Shown in pieces: positions 9,792 to 16,198 of a stretch of DNA of 23,307 bases (positions are counted from its first letter, which is position 1; each line of letters opens with the position of its first letter). The notes under the pieces were generated by a model that saw only the letters and a program-made list of their open reading frames with translations, was not told the origin of the DNA and did no database searches. Where the stretch lies: assembly GCA_020851015.1 (NCBI GenBank), contig JADZDN010000047.1, positions 1-23,307 on the forward strand. The letters run 5' to 3'. This stretch comes from Alphaproteobacteria bacterium. Its GTDB lineage: Bacteria; Pseudomonadota; Alphaproteobacteria; JAEULC01. Both the position numbers and the translations under genes were made by a program.

Positions 9792-10373
9792 ATGTCCGCA
9801 GTCAATCCGTTCCCGGTTCCGCCGCGTGCCGACCGACGCAGCTTCCTTTCGAGTTGGGGCAAGGTCGCCCTGTCGGCGACGGCCATCGCTCTGCTCGCGG
9901 GCCGCGATCGCCTCGCCCTCGCGGCTGGTACCGCGGCCGGTAACAACGACGTGACCATCCTGAACACGGCCCTGGGAGCCGAGCGGGAAGCCATCGCCGC
10001 CTACCAGGTCGGCGCCGAAAGCGGGCTGCTGCAAAAGCCCGTGCTCGACCTCGCGGTCCAGTTCCAGGACCACCACAAGCAGCACGCCGACGCGCTTGCC
10101 AAGACGGTCCGGAAACTCGGCGGAACCCCGGTCGAGGCCCAGCGCAAGTATTCCTTCCCGACCGACAAGCTGAAGAGCCAGGCCGACGTTCTGACCTTCG
10201 CGGCCAGCCTGGAGAAGGGCGCGGTCAGCGCCTATCTCGGCGCGGTGCCGATCCTCGGCGACCGGGAGCTGGCAAAGGTCGCGGCGTCGATTCTGGGCGA
10301 CGAGGCGATGCACTGGGCCGTGCTGCGCCAGGCGCTGGGGCAGAACCCGGTGCCCGCCGCGTTCGCATCCTAG
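9792..10373 (+). CDS. Tat-exported ferritin-like domain protein
   Basis: 193-residue protein with a twin-arginine signal (RRSFLSSWGKVALSATAIAL, Arg15-Arg16) and an Ala-rich cleavage region near residues 41-48. The mature part resembles the ferritin-like 4-helix family (Ferritin_2 type). Candidate di-metal ligands sit in EREAIAAYQ (Glu64/Glu66), DHHKQHAD (His95/His98), LEKGAVSAY and DEAMHWAVLR. Tat export suggests it folds, perhaps with metal loaded, before crossing the membrane. The start is well supported by AAGGAG at 9780-9785. The cytochrome c gene follows 91 bp later on the same strand, and the fused ECF sigma factor is divergent with a 173-bp shared upstream region, suggesting sigma control. 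Biochemical activity (metal storage, peroxide handling, other) is unknown. Confidence 0.88.
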   Translation: MSAVNPFPVPPRADRRSFLSSWGKVALSATAIALLAGRDRLALAAGTAAGNNDVTILNTALGAEREAIAAYQVGAESGLLQKPVLDLAVQFQDHHKQHADALAKTVRKLGGTPVEAQRKYSFPTDKLKSQADVLTFAASLEKGAVSAYLGAVPILGDRELAKVAASILGDEAMHWAVLRQALGQNPVPAAFAS

Positions 10374-10464
10374 GATGCCCGCGCCGGCGCCGCCGCGTCC
10401 CGCATCCCATCGCGGGGCGCGACGGCGCGCGGCCATTCCGCCCGCCCGCAAGGCATTGCGCACC

Positions 10465-10848
10465 ATGAGACACCTTGTCCTTGCCGCGATGGCGCTGTTC
10501 GCCGGCCTGGCGCACGCCGCCGGCGCCGAACCCGACCCGGCGCGCGGCGCGCAGATTTACGAGCGCTGCATGGCGTGCCATTCGCTGGACCGCAACCGCA
10601 CCGGGCCGAAGCATTGCGGCCTGTTCGGCCGCCGCGCGGGCAGCCTGCCCGGCTATGCCTACTCGCCGGCAATGGCGAAATCCGGGATTGTGTGGGACAA
10701 AAAGAGTCTCGACCGGTTCCTCGAGAATCCTCTCAAGGCGGTGCCCGGCACCAAGATGGGCTACGCCGGCGTCAAGGATCCGTCGGAACGAGCGGATCTC
10801 ATCGCCTATCTCGAGCGCGCCAGCAAGGATCCGGACAAGTGCGAGTGA
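10465..10848 (+). CDS. Periplasmic class I cytochrome c
   Basis: 127-residue protein starting at the ATG at 10465. An earlier in-frame extension to 10375 is low-complexity Pro/Arg/Ala and lacks a signal sequence. Residues 1-20 (MRHLVLAAMALFAGLAHAAG) form a Sec signal peptide. The haem site is CMACH, and the distal Met ligand is expected in PGTKMGYAGV, as in alphaproteobacterial cytochrome c2-like proteins. The region TGPKHCGLFGRRAG replaces the usual TGPxLHGVFGR form and carries an extra cysteine. It likely shuttles electrons in the periplasm. Its position directly after the Tat ferritin-like gene suggests the two are co-expressed and perhaps redox-linked. Confidence 0.92.
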   Translation: MRHLVLAAMALFAGLAHAAGAEPDPARGAQIYERCMACHSLDRNRTGPKHCGLFGRRAGSLPGYAYSPAMAKSGIVWDKKSLDRFLENPLKAVPGTKMGYAGVKDPSERADLIAYLERASKDPDKCE

Positions 10849-10873
10849 CCGTCGCGCGGCCAGCGCGCGTCAC
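10845..10873. terminator. Hairpin between convergent cytochrome c and ackA genes
   Basis: GTGAC (10845-10849) pairs with GTCAC (10869-10873), and CGCGC (10853-10857) pairs with GCGCG (10863-10867) around the loop GGCCA. The structure spans both stop codons. It has no clear T-run on either side, so a bidirectional terminator is plausible but not certain. Confidence 0.4.
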
Positions 10874-12075
10874 GCCCCCGCCGGCGCCAGCACCTCGCGC
10901 GTGTGCCGGACGATCATCAACTCCTCGTTGGTCGGGATGACCCAGGCGGCGGATCGGCCAGGACGCGAGATGCAAACGGGGGGTGCAGTGCCGGTGGCAC
11001 GGGCATTGGTGACCTCGTCCAGCTCGATGCCGAGCCAGGCTAGCTCGCGGCACACATCGGCCCTCAGCGCGCGGTCGTTCTCGCCGATGCCGGCGGTAAA
11101 GACCAGCGCATCGAGCCCGCCCAGCGCCGCCGCCAGCGAGCCGACCTCGCGCACGATGCGATAGGCGAAGAACCGAAGCGCCCGGGCGGCGCCCGGCGCG
11201 CTCGCCGCCTTCTCGCGCAGCGTGCGCATGTCGCTGGAGATACCGGATACGCCGAGCAGGCCGGATTCGTGCACCAGCAGGCGCTCGACCTGGTCGGCCG
11301 ACATGCCGCGCTGGCGCAGCAGGTGGAGGATCACGCCAGGATCGATCGCGCCGGAGCGCGTGCCCATCGGCAGCCCGTCGATCGGCGTGAAGCCCATCGT
11401 CGTCGCCACGCTCTTCCCGCCGGCGAGCGCGCACATGCTGGCGCCGTTGCCCAGATGGGCCACCACCACCTTGCCCTGCTCCAAGGCCGGATCAAGGCCG
11501 CGCAGGGCCTCGGCAATATATTCGTAGGACAACCCGTGAAACCCGTAACGCAGGATGCCCTGGTCGGTGAATCTTGCCGGCAGCGCGAAGGTCTCGGCCT
11601 GCCAGGGCTGGGTGCGATGGAAGGCCGTGTCGAAGCAGGCGACCTGGGGCAAGCCGGGCAGCGCCCGGCGGATCGCCCGGATCGGCGACAGGTTGTGCGG
11701 CTGGTGCAGCGGGGCCAGCGGCACCAGCGCCCGTAGACGCTCGAGCACCCCCTCGTCGACCAGCACGGCGCGCGGAAATTCCCGCCCGCCATGGACGACG
11801 CGATGGCCGCAGGCATGGAGCCCGGCGCCGCCGACGTCCGTGCGGATCCAGTCGAGCAGGAAGGACATGGCGCCGTCATGGCCGAGCCTGATCGCCTCCG
11901 GCCATTCCCGCCGCGCCACTTCGACCCCCGCTCCGTCGCGGACGAGGAAGCGGGCCTCGCTCAGCAGCCCCTCGATCTGGCCGCGATGGCGCACGGCCGG
12001 ATCGGCACCGGCCGGGGCATCGTCGTAGAGCGAGAACTTCAGACTGGATGAGCCGGCGTTCAGGACCAGGAGCAC
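10870..12075 (-). CDS. ackA: Acetate kinase
   Basis: 401 residues, the usual length for AckA, when started at the GTG at 12075 immediately before LLVLNAGSSSLKFSLY. The longer frame to 12186 adds residues with no family match. Diagnostic segments are NAGSSSLKF, the HRVVHGG substrate loop, FDTAFH (catalytic Asp), RYGFHGLSYEY, VVAHLGNGASM, MGFTPIDGLPMGTRSGAIDP (catalytic Arg) and FTAGIGEN. It catalyses acetate + ATP to acetyl phosphate + ADP, reversibly, in the cytosol. The usual partner genes, phosphotransacetylase or phosphoketolase, are not in the window. An AAGGA lies about 11 nt before the GTG, a little far, so start confidence is moderate. It converges on the cytochrome c gene. Confidence 0.95.
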   Translation of the reverse strand: MLLVLNAGSSSLKFSLYDDAPAGADPAVRHRGQIEGLLSEARFLVRDGAGVEVARREWPEAIRLGHDGAMSFLLDWIRTDVGGAGLHACGHRVVHGGREFPRAVLVDEGVLERLRALVPLAPLHQPHNLSPIRAIRRALPGLPQVACFDTAFHRTQPWQAETFALPARFTDQGILRYGFHGLSYEYIAEALRGLDPALEQGKVVVAHLGNGASMCALAGGKSVATTMGFTPIDGLPMGTRSGAIDPGVILHLLRQRGMSADQVERLLVHESGLLGVSGISSDMRTLREKAASAPGAARALRFFAYRIVREVGSLAAALGGLDALVFTAGIGENDRALRADVCRELAWLGIELDEVTNARATGTAPPVCISRPGRSAAWVIPTNEELMIVRHTREVLAPAGA

Positions 12076-12273
12076 GAGACGCCATTTCCTTCGACAAGTA
12101 TTCGCTCGCGGATGGAAGGCGGCAACAAGGATGAGGACGCGTCGAAAAGTGTCATCATCTCCAAGTCCATTTAAACAACCTCCCAATTAGGAGTGTTGGT
12201 GGAGCTTACAGGCAATGTCTCCATGAATTTACAGCGTGGCATGGAGTCGCTGAAATCCAACGCCTTTCCGGCC

Positions 12274-12289
12274 TGGCACGTTTGTTGCC
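12274..12289 (+). promoter_or_regulatory. Sigma-54 (RpoN) promoter of the PEP-CTERM gene
   Basis: TGGCACG-TTTG-TTGC at 12274-12288, followed by C at 12289, matches the RpoN -24/-12 consensus TGGCACG-N4-TTGC at every fixed base. Expected initiation is near 12300, giving a leader of about 42 nt before the ATG at 12342. Sigma-54 promoters are known upstream of PEP-CTERM genes in bacteria with the PrsK/PrsR system. Confidence 0.8.
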
Positions 12290-12341
12290 CTTCGGTGCCT
12301 CGGGGAAGAATGGCGGCGCAGGGCGCCGCTGGGAGGTGTCA

Positions 12342-13010
12342 ATGGCAAGATTCCGCACCGTACTCGCGTCCGCGATCGGCTTGGCCGCGCTCGGCGCGAC
12401 GCCAGGGTCCGCGGCCACGGTCACGCTCAACAATTTCGACCTGTTGAACGCGCTGATCAATACGCCGACCTTGTATGCGTCGAACCTGATGGATGTCGGA
12501 TTGCAAATCCTGACACCGGGCAGCAACGCGATCGACATCCACTTCAATTTCCTGCCTGGTCAGGCAGTAACGCTGGTCGATCCGGTCGCGAACGCCGGGG
12601 ACAACGAGCGCGGCGGCTTTCTGTTCTTCGCGCCAACCTCGAGCGGGGGCACCGGCAATATCACCTATTCCGTCCAGATCGCCTATACCGGCGAAATCAA
12701 CTCCGCGCCCGACCCGACCGGGCTGGACCTCGTGACCGGCGTGCCCTGCGGCGTGGGGATCGGCGGCACCTGCGCCTTCGGCGGCAACGACCGGACCGAA
12801 GGCACGATGAGCTACACCGACATCCATTTCCACATCACGGTCACGAATTTCGGCGGACTGTCGGACTTCCGGTTCCAGAACATCGCGCTCACCGCCGCGG
12901 GCGATTCGGTCGCCGTGGGCTACGTGCCCGAGCCGGCCACGCTGGGCCTGCTGGGCGCGGCGCTGGCGGGGCTGGGCGCCGCCGGCTGGCGCCGCCGCAA
13001 GCCGTCGTAG
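12342..13010 (+). CDS. PEP-CTERM sorting-domain protein
   Basis: 222-residue exported protein starting at the ATG at 12342 with GGGAGG at 12331-12336; the in-frame extension to 12282 is unsupported. An N-terminal signal peptide (MARFRTVLASAIGLAALGAT, cleavage near PGSAA) precedes a beta-rich, Asn/Gly/Thr-rich passenger of unknown function with two cysteines (GVPCGVGIGGTCAFGG). The C-terminus is a classic PEP-CTERM signal: VPEPATLGLLGAALAGLGAA followed by a basic GWRRRKPS tail. Such proteins are recognised and cleaved by an exosortase (EpsH/XrtA family) and are usually linked to exopolysaccharide or surface structures. No exosortase is in this window. The upstream sigma-54 promoter and downstream terminator make it a single-gene transcription unit. 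Confidence 0.93.
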   Translation: MARFRTVLASAIGLAALGATPGSAATVTLNNFDLLNALINTPTLYASNLMDVGLQILTPGSNAIDIHFNFLPGQAVTLVDPVANAGDNERGGFLFFAPTSSGGTGNITYSVQIAYTGEINSAPDPTGLDLVTGVPCGVGIGGTCAFGGNDRTEGTMSYTDIHFHITVTNFGGLSDFRFQNIALTAAGDSVAVGYVPEPATLGLLGAALAGLGAAGWRRRKPS

Positions 13011-13035
13011 AACCGGCAAGCATCAACCTCGACGA

Positions 13036-13067
13036 GCCCCGGGCCCTGCGCCCGGGGTTTTCTGTTT
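13036..13067 (+). terminator. Rho-independent terminator after the PEP-CTERM gene
   Basis: CCCCGGGC (13037-13044) pairs perfectly with GCCCGGGG (13050-13057) around a 5-nt loop, followed by TTTTCTGTTT. It lies 26 bp after the stop codon and is the best intrinsic terminator in the window. Confidence 0.85.
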
Positions 13068-13353
13068 GCCCGGGCTGAAACGAAGAAAGGGTGGCCCATC
13101 CTTGGACCACCCTTCCTCCTTCACGAAGCCTACGACTCGGGGGGACACAAACGAGGCGCTTGCTTCGATCTGAGCGTTCGCGGCACTCCCTGCACCGCCG
13201 CGTCTTCCGCCGAACCGCTCGAATTGCGATTGCCGGGCGTAAACGATGACCCGACTATACGGTTCCCGCCTGAACGCCCGCTGAACCGGGGCTTAATCCG
13301 GGATGAACCGGCGAGCCGCCGAAGGTTTCCTCACTAGATTTAGTGGGTTAGCC

Positions 13354-13362
13354 TGTGGATAT
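13354..13362 (-). promoter_or_regulatory. DnaA-box-like site upstream of gcrA
   Basis: TGTGGATAT on the plus strand is ATATCCACA on the minus strand, one mismatch from the DnaA box TTATCCACA. It sits 9 bp upstream of the putative gcrA -35 element. In Caulobacter, DnaA activates gcrA transcription, so the position is suggestive; a single one-mismatch box can also occur by chance. Confidence 0.35.
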
Positions 13363-13370
13363 ACCGCATC

Positions 13371-13411
13371 TTGTGTTCTTTTTTGGCACGATGTACCATC
13401 GCTGCGATGGT
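13371..13411 (+). promoter_or_regulatory. Putative gcrA promoter with overlapping dyad
   Basis: TTGTGT (13371-13376) and TACCAT (13394-13399) are spaced by 17 bp. ACCATCG (13395-13401) and CGATGGT (13405-13411) form a perfect 7-3-7 inverted repeat covering the -10 element and the predicted start near 13406. This arrangement is typical of a repressor operator. The predicted leader before the ATG at 13472 is about 65 nt. The promoter hexamers themselves are weak (3/6 and 4/6). Confidence 0.4.
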
Positions 13412-13471
13412 CTTGGGGGTGTGGGGGCATGCTCCGGGGACCGGTCCTATCCCTAGCGACGAGGTCAGGAC

Positions 13472-13801
13472 ATGAGTTGGACGGAACAACGGGTCAATGA
13501 TCTGCAGCGGCTCTGGTCCGAAGGATTGAGCGCCAGCCAGATCGCGCGCCGCCTGGGCGGCACCACGCGTAACGCCGTCATCGGCAAGGTCCATCGTCTC
13601 GGACTGGCGAGCCGGCAGCCGCAGCCGACCTGGGACGCATCCCAGGCGATGCGCCTGACCGAGAATATGTGCCGCTGGCCGATCGGCCATCCCGGCGAGG
13701 CCAGCTTCCGGTTCTGCTGCAAGAAGGCCGATCCCGGCCGGCCCTATTGCGACGAGCATTGCGCGATGGCCTACCGGCCCAAGGACAACGCGGCCGCCTG
13801 A
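13472..13801 (+). CDS. gcrA: GcrA-family cell cycle regulator (short form)
   Basis: 109-residue protein. The N-terminus (residues 1-45: MSWTEQRVNDLQRLWSEGLS, then ASQIARRLGGTTRNAVIGKV) is the highly conserved GcrA DNA-binding helix-turn-helix. The C-terminal part (about 64-103: ENMCRWPIGHPGE, FRFCCKKA, GRPYCDEHCAMAYRP) matches the conserved GcrA tail. Known GcrA proteins act with sigma-70 at promoters carrying CcrM-methylated GANTC sites. Caulobacter GcrA is about 170 residues; here the variable linker of roughly 60 residues is almost absent. Six cysteines (67, 82, 83, 93, 97 plus neighbours by motif) cluster in the tail and might bind metal, which is my inference. It may be the main GcrA or a shortened paralogue. 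Confidence 0.9.
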   Translation: MSWTEQRVNDLQRLWSEGLSASQIARRLGGTTRNAVIGKVHRLGLASRQPQPTWDASQAMRLTENMCRWPIGHPGEASFRFCCKKADPGRPYCDEHCAMAYRPKDNAAA

Positions 13802-13839
13802 CGCCCGCGCCTTACGCGGCAAGACGAAAATAGACAGAA

Positions 13840-13865
13840 GGCCGGCAGCGGTTTCGCTACCGGCC
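13840..13865. terminator. Bidirectional terminator between gcrA and the pentapeptide gene
   Basis: GGCCGGCAGC (13840-13849) pairs with GCTACCGGCC (13856-13865) with one mismatch. On the minus strand the stem is followed by TTCTGTCTATTTTC, a good T-rich tail for the pentapeptide gene, which ends at 13890. On the plus strand the tail (GTCTTCGCGTT) is weaker. Confidence 0.65.
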
Positions 13866-13889
13866 GTCTTCGCGTTCCCTGACGCCGGA

Positions 13890-14618
13890 TCAGTTGGTCG
13901 CGGCGCAGCCGCAGCGCGGGTCGGCAAGATTGTCGCAGCGCATCCCGTCCGGCATCACCGCCCGGCAGAGGTTGAGGCCGCTGGACGCAATCCCACGCTC
14001 GGTCAACTCGCCCATCGTAAGATCGGCATTCGACAGATCGGCGTTGGTGAAATCGGTGCGGGTGAAAAGCGCGCCATCGAGTTGCGCTCGGCGCAGATCG
14101 GCGCCGCGGAAGCTGGCATTGCTGAGATTGGCGTCGCGCAGGTCCGTGCGGCGGATGAACTCCTTGCCGTCAGCGCCTTTCACGACGTTGGCCTGCAGCT
14201 TGGCGCCGGCCAGCGAGGCGTTGCTGAGGTTGGCGCCGCGCAAATCGGCGCCCCGCAGGTCGGCATCGGTCAGGTCAGTTCCCGCCAGGTCGACGCCGCG
14301 CAGGTCGCAATTCGCGCAATCCCGCGCCTTTCGCTCCATGAACGCCTTGCGCGTGCTGTCGATTGCCTGCTCGGACGTCTGCTTGGTGCTTTCCCAGGCC
14401 TTGGTGGAGGTGGTGCTGGTCTGCTGCCAGGCCTTGCTGGCATTGCGGCTGGTCCAATCCCATGCTTTCAGCACGCCATCGCGCGTGTCGTGATAGGCGC
14501 CGACGAACGCCCCGCTGATCGACCGGCCGGCATCCTCGAACGTCGGATCGGCTGCCAAGGCCGGCCCGGAAACGAGCAATCCCGCGAATAAGGCAGTCAG
14601 TGCAACCCTGTAGCTCAT
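13890..14618 (-). CDS. Exported pentapeptide-repeat protein with 11-residue helical repeats
   Basis: 242-residue protein. The ATG at 14618 has GGAGGT 7 nt upstream; a TTG two codons earlier is too close to that site. A signal peptide (residues 1-22, MSYRVALTALFAG ... ALAA) directs export. Residues 40-94 are five tandem 11-residue units with the pattern x-A-[W/Y/I]-x-x-T (for example KAWQQTSTTST and KAWESTKQTSE). Residues about 100-142 and 157-205 are pentapeptide repeats (A[D/N]Lxx: LRGADLRGANLSNASLAGAK), broken by a 15-residue insert. The C-terminus has LNLCRAVMPDG and a Cys-rich end (RCGCAATN). The pentapeptide part should fold as a right-handed beta-helix in the periplasm. Its molecular role is unknown. 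Confidence 0.92.
   Translation of the reverse strand: MSYRVALTALFAGLLVSGPALAADPTFEDAGRSISGAFVGAYHDTRDGVLKAWDWTSRNASKAWQQTSTTSTKAWESTKQTSEQAIDSTRKAFMERKARDCANCDLRGVDLAGTDLTDADLRGADLRGANLSNASLAGAKLQANVVKGADGKEFIRRTDLRDANLSNASFRGADLRRAQLDGALFTRTDFTNADLSNADLTMGELTERGIASSGLNLCRAVMPDGMRCDNLADPRCGCAATN
14337..14501 (-). repeat. Five tandem 33-bp units encoding 11-residue repeats
   Basis: Codes for residues 40-94 of the pentapeptide protein: units start at residues 40, 51, 62, 73 and 84. Each has Ala at position 2, an aromatic or Ile at position 3 and Thr at position 6. Hendecad periodicity is typical of amphipathic or coiled-coil helices such as those in LEA-like proteins. Confidence 0.75.
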
Positions 14619-14640
14619 AGCCAAGACCTCCTTGACCTTG

Positions 14641-14733
14641 GAATCGATCTTGACCCCCGTTTGCCACGCGATTTTGGTAACTTCGTGGCAGAACGCAATG
14701 AAACTTTTGGGATTTTTGCGTGATTCTCGACTC
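14641..14733. promoter_or_regulatory. GANTC cluster, dyad and candidate promoter upstream of the pentapeptide gene
   Basis: Three GANTC sites occur within 93 bp: GAATC 14641-14645, GATTC 14722-14726 and GACTC 14729-14733. A perfect inverted repeat, TGCCACG (14662-14668) and CGTGGCA (14684-14690), lies between them. On the minus strand TTGCGT (14693-14698) and CAAAAT (14671-14676) with a 16-bp spacer are a possible -35/-10 pair overlapped by that dyad. GANTC is the CcrM methylation site through which GcrA acts. Confidence 0.45.
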
Positions 14734-14761
14734 GCCTGACAGGTTCGATCCGCATCCCGCC

Positions 14762-15397
14762 CTAAGCGCCTGAAAGCGCTTGTTTAAGCTTGCGCACGGC
14801 GCTTTCCGGCGTGGTCAAAACGGGGCGGCCGGTCGCCGCCGCCACCCCTGCGGCGGCACGCGCCATGCTGAACTGGGCGAGCGCAATCACGTCGCAGTCC
14901 TTCAACTGGCGCGCTGATTCGGCCACCAGCCGGTCATGGCGCTCGCCCTCGCCCCGGTCGAGGGCAGCAAGCGCGCCTTCCGCCAGGGCCGTGACCACCT
15001 CGACGCCACGGGGGAATTCCGGCGGCATCGAGGCAAGGGTGGCGGGAAAGCTCGCCAGCAGCCCGACGCGAGGGCCGCGCGCGGCCGCCTCCTCGATCAT
15101 GGCCTCGTTGGGCTTCAGGACGGGCATGGGCGCGAGCGCACGAGCGCAGGCATCGATGCAGGGGCCGAAGGCCGAGCAGGTGAACAGGATCCCCTGTGCC
15201 CCCGCCCCGGCCGCGTAGCGTGCCAAGGCAAGGAACCGCCCGGTCATTGCCGGCGTGATCGCGCCGTCCCGCGCCAGATCGGCCGACAGCGAATCGTCGA
15301 GCAGGTTGGCCAGGCGCGCCTCCGGCCAAAGGGCGGCGAAGGCAGCCTCGATCGGCGCGATCGAATGCTTCAGCGCATGGATCAAGGCGATGCGCAC
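14762..15397 (-). CDS. Asp/Glu/hydantoin racemase-superfamily protein lacking the second catalytic Cys
   Basis: 211-residue protein of the two-domain Asp/Glu racemase fold, starting at the GTG at 15397, 3 nt after the SDR stop. The first catalytic-cysteine region is present (ILFTCSAFGPCID, Cys74). At the position of the second catalytic cysteine the sequence reads VIALAQFSMARA, with Phe176 instead of Cys. True racemases use two cysteines, so ordinary racemisation is unlikely; a one-cysteine decarboxylase, isomerase or lyase is possible. Arylmalonate decarboxylase also has one cysteine, but in the other half. It is the last gene of a minus-strand operon with SDR, glycosyltransferase and flavin reductase. 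The substrate is unknown. Confidence 0.85.
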   Translation of the reverse strand: MRIALIHALKHSIAPIEAAFAALWPEARLANLLDDSLSADLARDGAITPAMTGRFLALARYAAGAGAQGILFTCSAFGPCIDACARALAPMPVLKPNEAMIEEAAARGPRVGLLASFPATLASMPPEFPRGVEVVTALAEGALAALDRGEGERHDRLVAESARQLKDCDVIALAQFSMARAAAGVAAATGRPVLTTPESAVRKLKQALSGA

Positions 15398-15400
15398 GGG

Positions 15401-16198
15401 TTAGCGCCGCGGCGGCGCATTGACGTGCAGGTGGTTGCCGCCATCCACGGTGATGAATTGCCCGGTCACGCTGCCCGCCCCCTCGATGAACCAAAGCACC
15501 GCGTCGGCGACGTCCTCCGGCTGGGTGACCGAACGCAGCGGCGCGGTGTTGCGGTGATGCTCGGCCAGGCTGTCCACCCGGTCGGGCTTCATTCCCTTGC
15601 CGTGCCAGGGCGTCATGGTGAAGCCCGGCAGCACCGCGTTGACACGGACCTCGGGCGCCAGCACGCGCGCCAGCGAAAGCGTGAGCGTGTCGACCGCACC
15701 TTTCGACGCCGCGTAGGCGATCGAGCTGCCGAACCCGGTCTTGGCCGAGTTGGAGGAGATGTTGACGATCGCGCCGTGCCCGGAGGCCCGCAGCGCCGGC
15801 GCGGCGGCGCGCGCCATCTGGAACGTGCCGACGACGTTGACGCGGTAGAGATGGTGGAAATCCTCGGCGGTGAGCCCGTCGAGGTTGGGCATCGCCACGA
15901 ACTTGGTGATGGCGGCGTTGTTCACCAGGGCATCGAGCCGACCGAAAGCCTTCGTCGCCGTCTCGACCAGCCGCCGGCAGTCGGCGTCCTCGGCCACGTC
16001 GGCCATGCACAGCGCGACCTTGGCGCCGAACGGTCCGGCCAGTTCGGCGCAGGCCTTGGCCGTGGCCTCGGCCTCCTGGATGTTCTTCGAGGCGTTCACC
16101 AGCACGTGCCAGCCGCGCGCCGCCAGGGCCTTGGCCGTGGCCGCCCCGATCCCGGTGGCCGAGCCGGTGACGATGGCGGCCTTGTTGACGTTGGTCAT
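15401..16198 (-). CDS. Short-chain dehydrogenase/reductase (SDR)
   Basis: 265-residue classical SDR. The ATG at 16198 overlaps the glycosyltransferase stop (ATGA, 4 nt); the frame further upstream to 16951 is shadow. The Rossmann nucleotide motif is TGSATGIG (residues 11-18), the structural motif is NNAA (93-96), and the catalytic set Asn121, Ser149, Tyr162 and Lys166 (SSIAYAASKGA) is complete. The C-terminal VTGQFITVDGGNHLHV is typical. It should interconvert an alcohol and a ketone with NAD(P)H in the cytosol, as in 3-oxoacyl reductases or polyol/sugar dehydrogenases. The tight overlaps with its neighbours imply coupled translation and perhaps a shared pathway. The substrate cannot be assigned. 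Confidence 0.95.
   Translation of the reverse strand: MTNVNKAAIVTGSATGIGAATAKALAARGWHVLVNASKNIQEAEATAKACAELAGPFGAKVALCMADVAEDADCRRLVETATKAFGRLDALVNNAAITKFVAMPNLDGLTAEDFHHLYRVNVVGTFQMARAAAPALRASGHGAIVNISSNSAKTGFGSSIAYAASKGAVDTLTLSLARVLAPEVRVNAVLPGFTMTPWHGKGMKPDRVDSLAEHHRNTAPLRSVTQPEDVADAVLWFIEGAGSVTGQFITVDGGNHLHVNAPPRR

Larger units (their letters stand above)
13011..13471. other. 461-bp gene-free region between the PEP-CTERM gene and gcrA
   Basis: No convincing coding frame. It contains the terminator at 13036-13067 and a second hairpin in which AAGGGTGG (13087-13094) pairs with CCACCCTT (13107-13114). It also holds a GANTC site (GACTC, 13134-13138), a short palindrome with arms CACTA/TAGTG (13332-13345), a DnaA-box-like site (13354-13362), and the putative gcrA promoter and dyad (13371-13411). 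The stretch 13140-13330 shows nothing I can name. Confidence 0.6.

Noticed and set aside
12193..12447. Small plus-strand ORF starting before the PEP-CTERM gene
   Set aside because: No family features, no ribosome site, and it overlaps the sigma-54 promoter and the PEP-CTERM coding region in another frame.
13384..13390. Second TGGCACG upstream of gcrA as a sigma-54 promoter
   Set aside because: No TTGC at the required -12 spacing (the sequence reads ACCA there).
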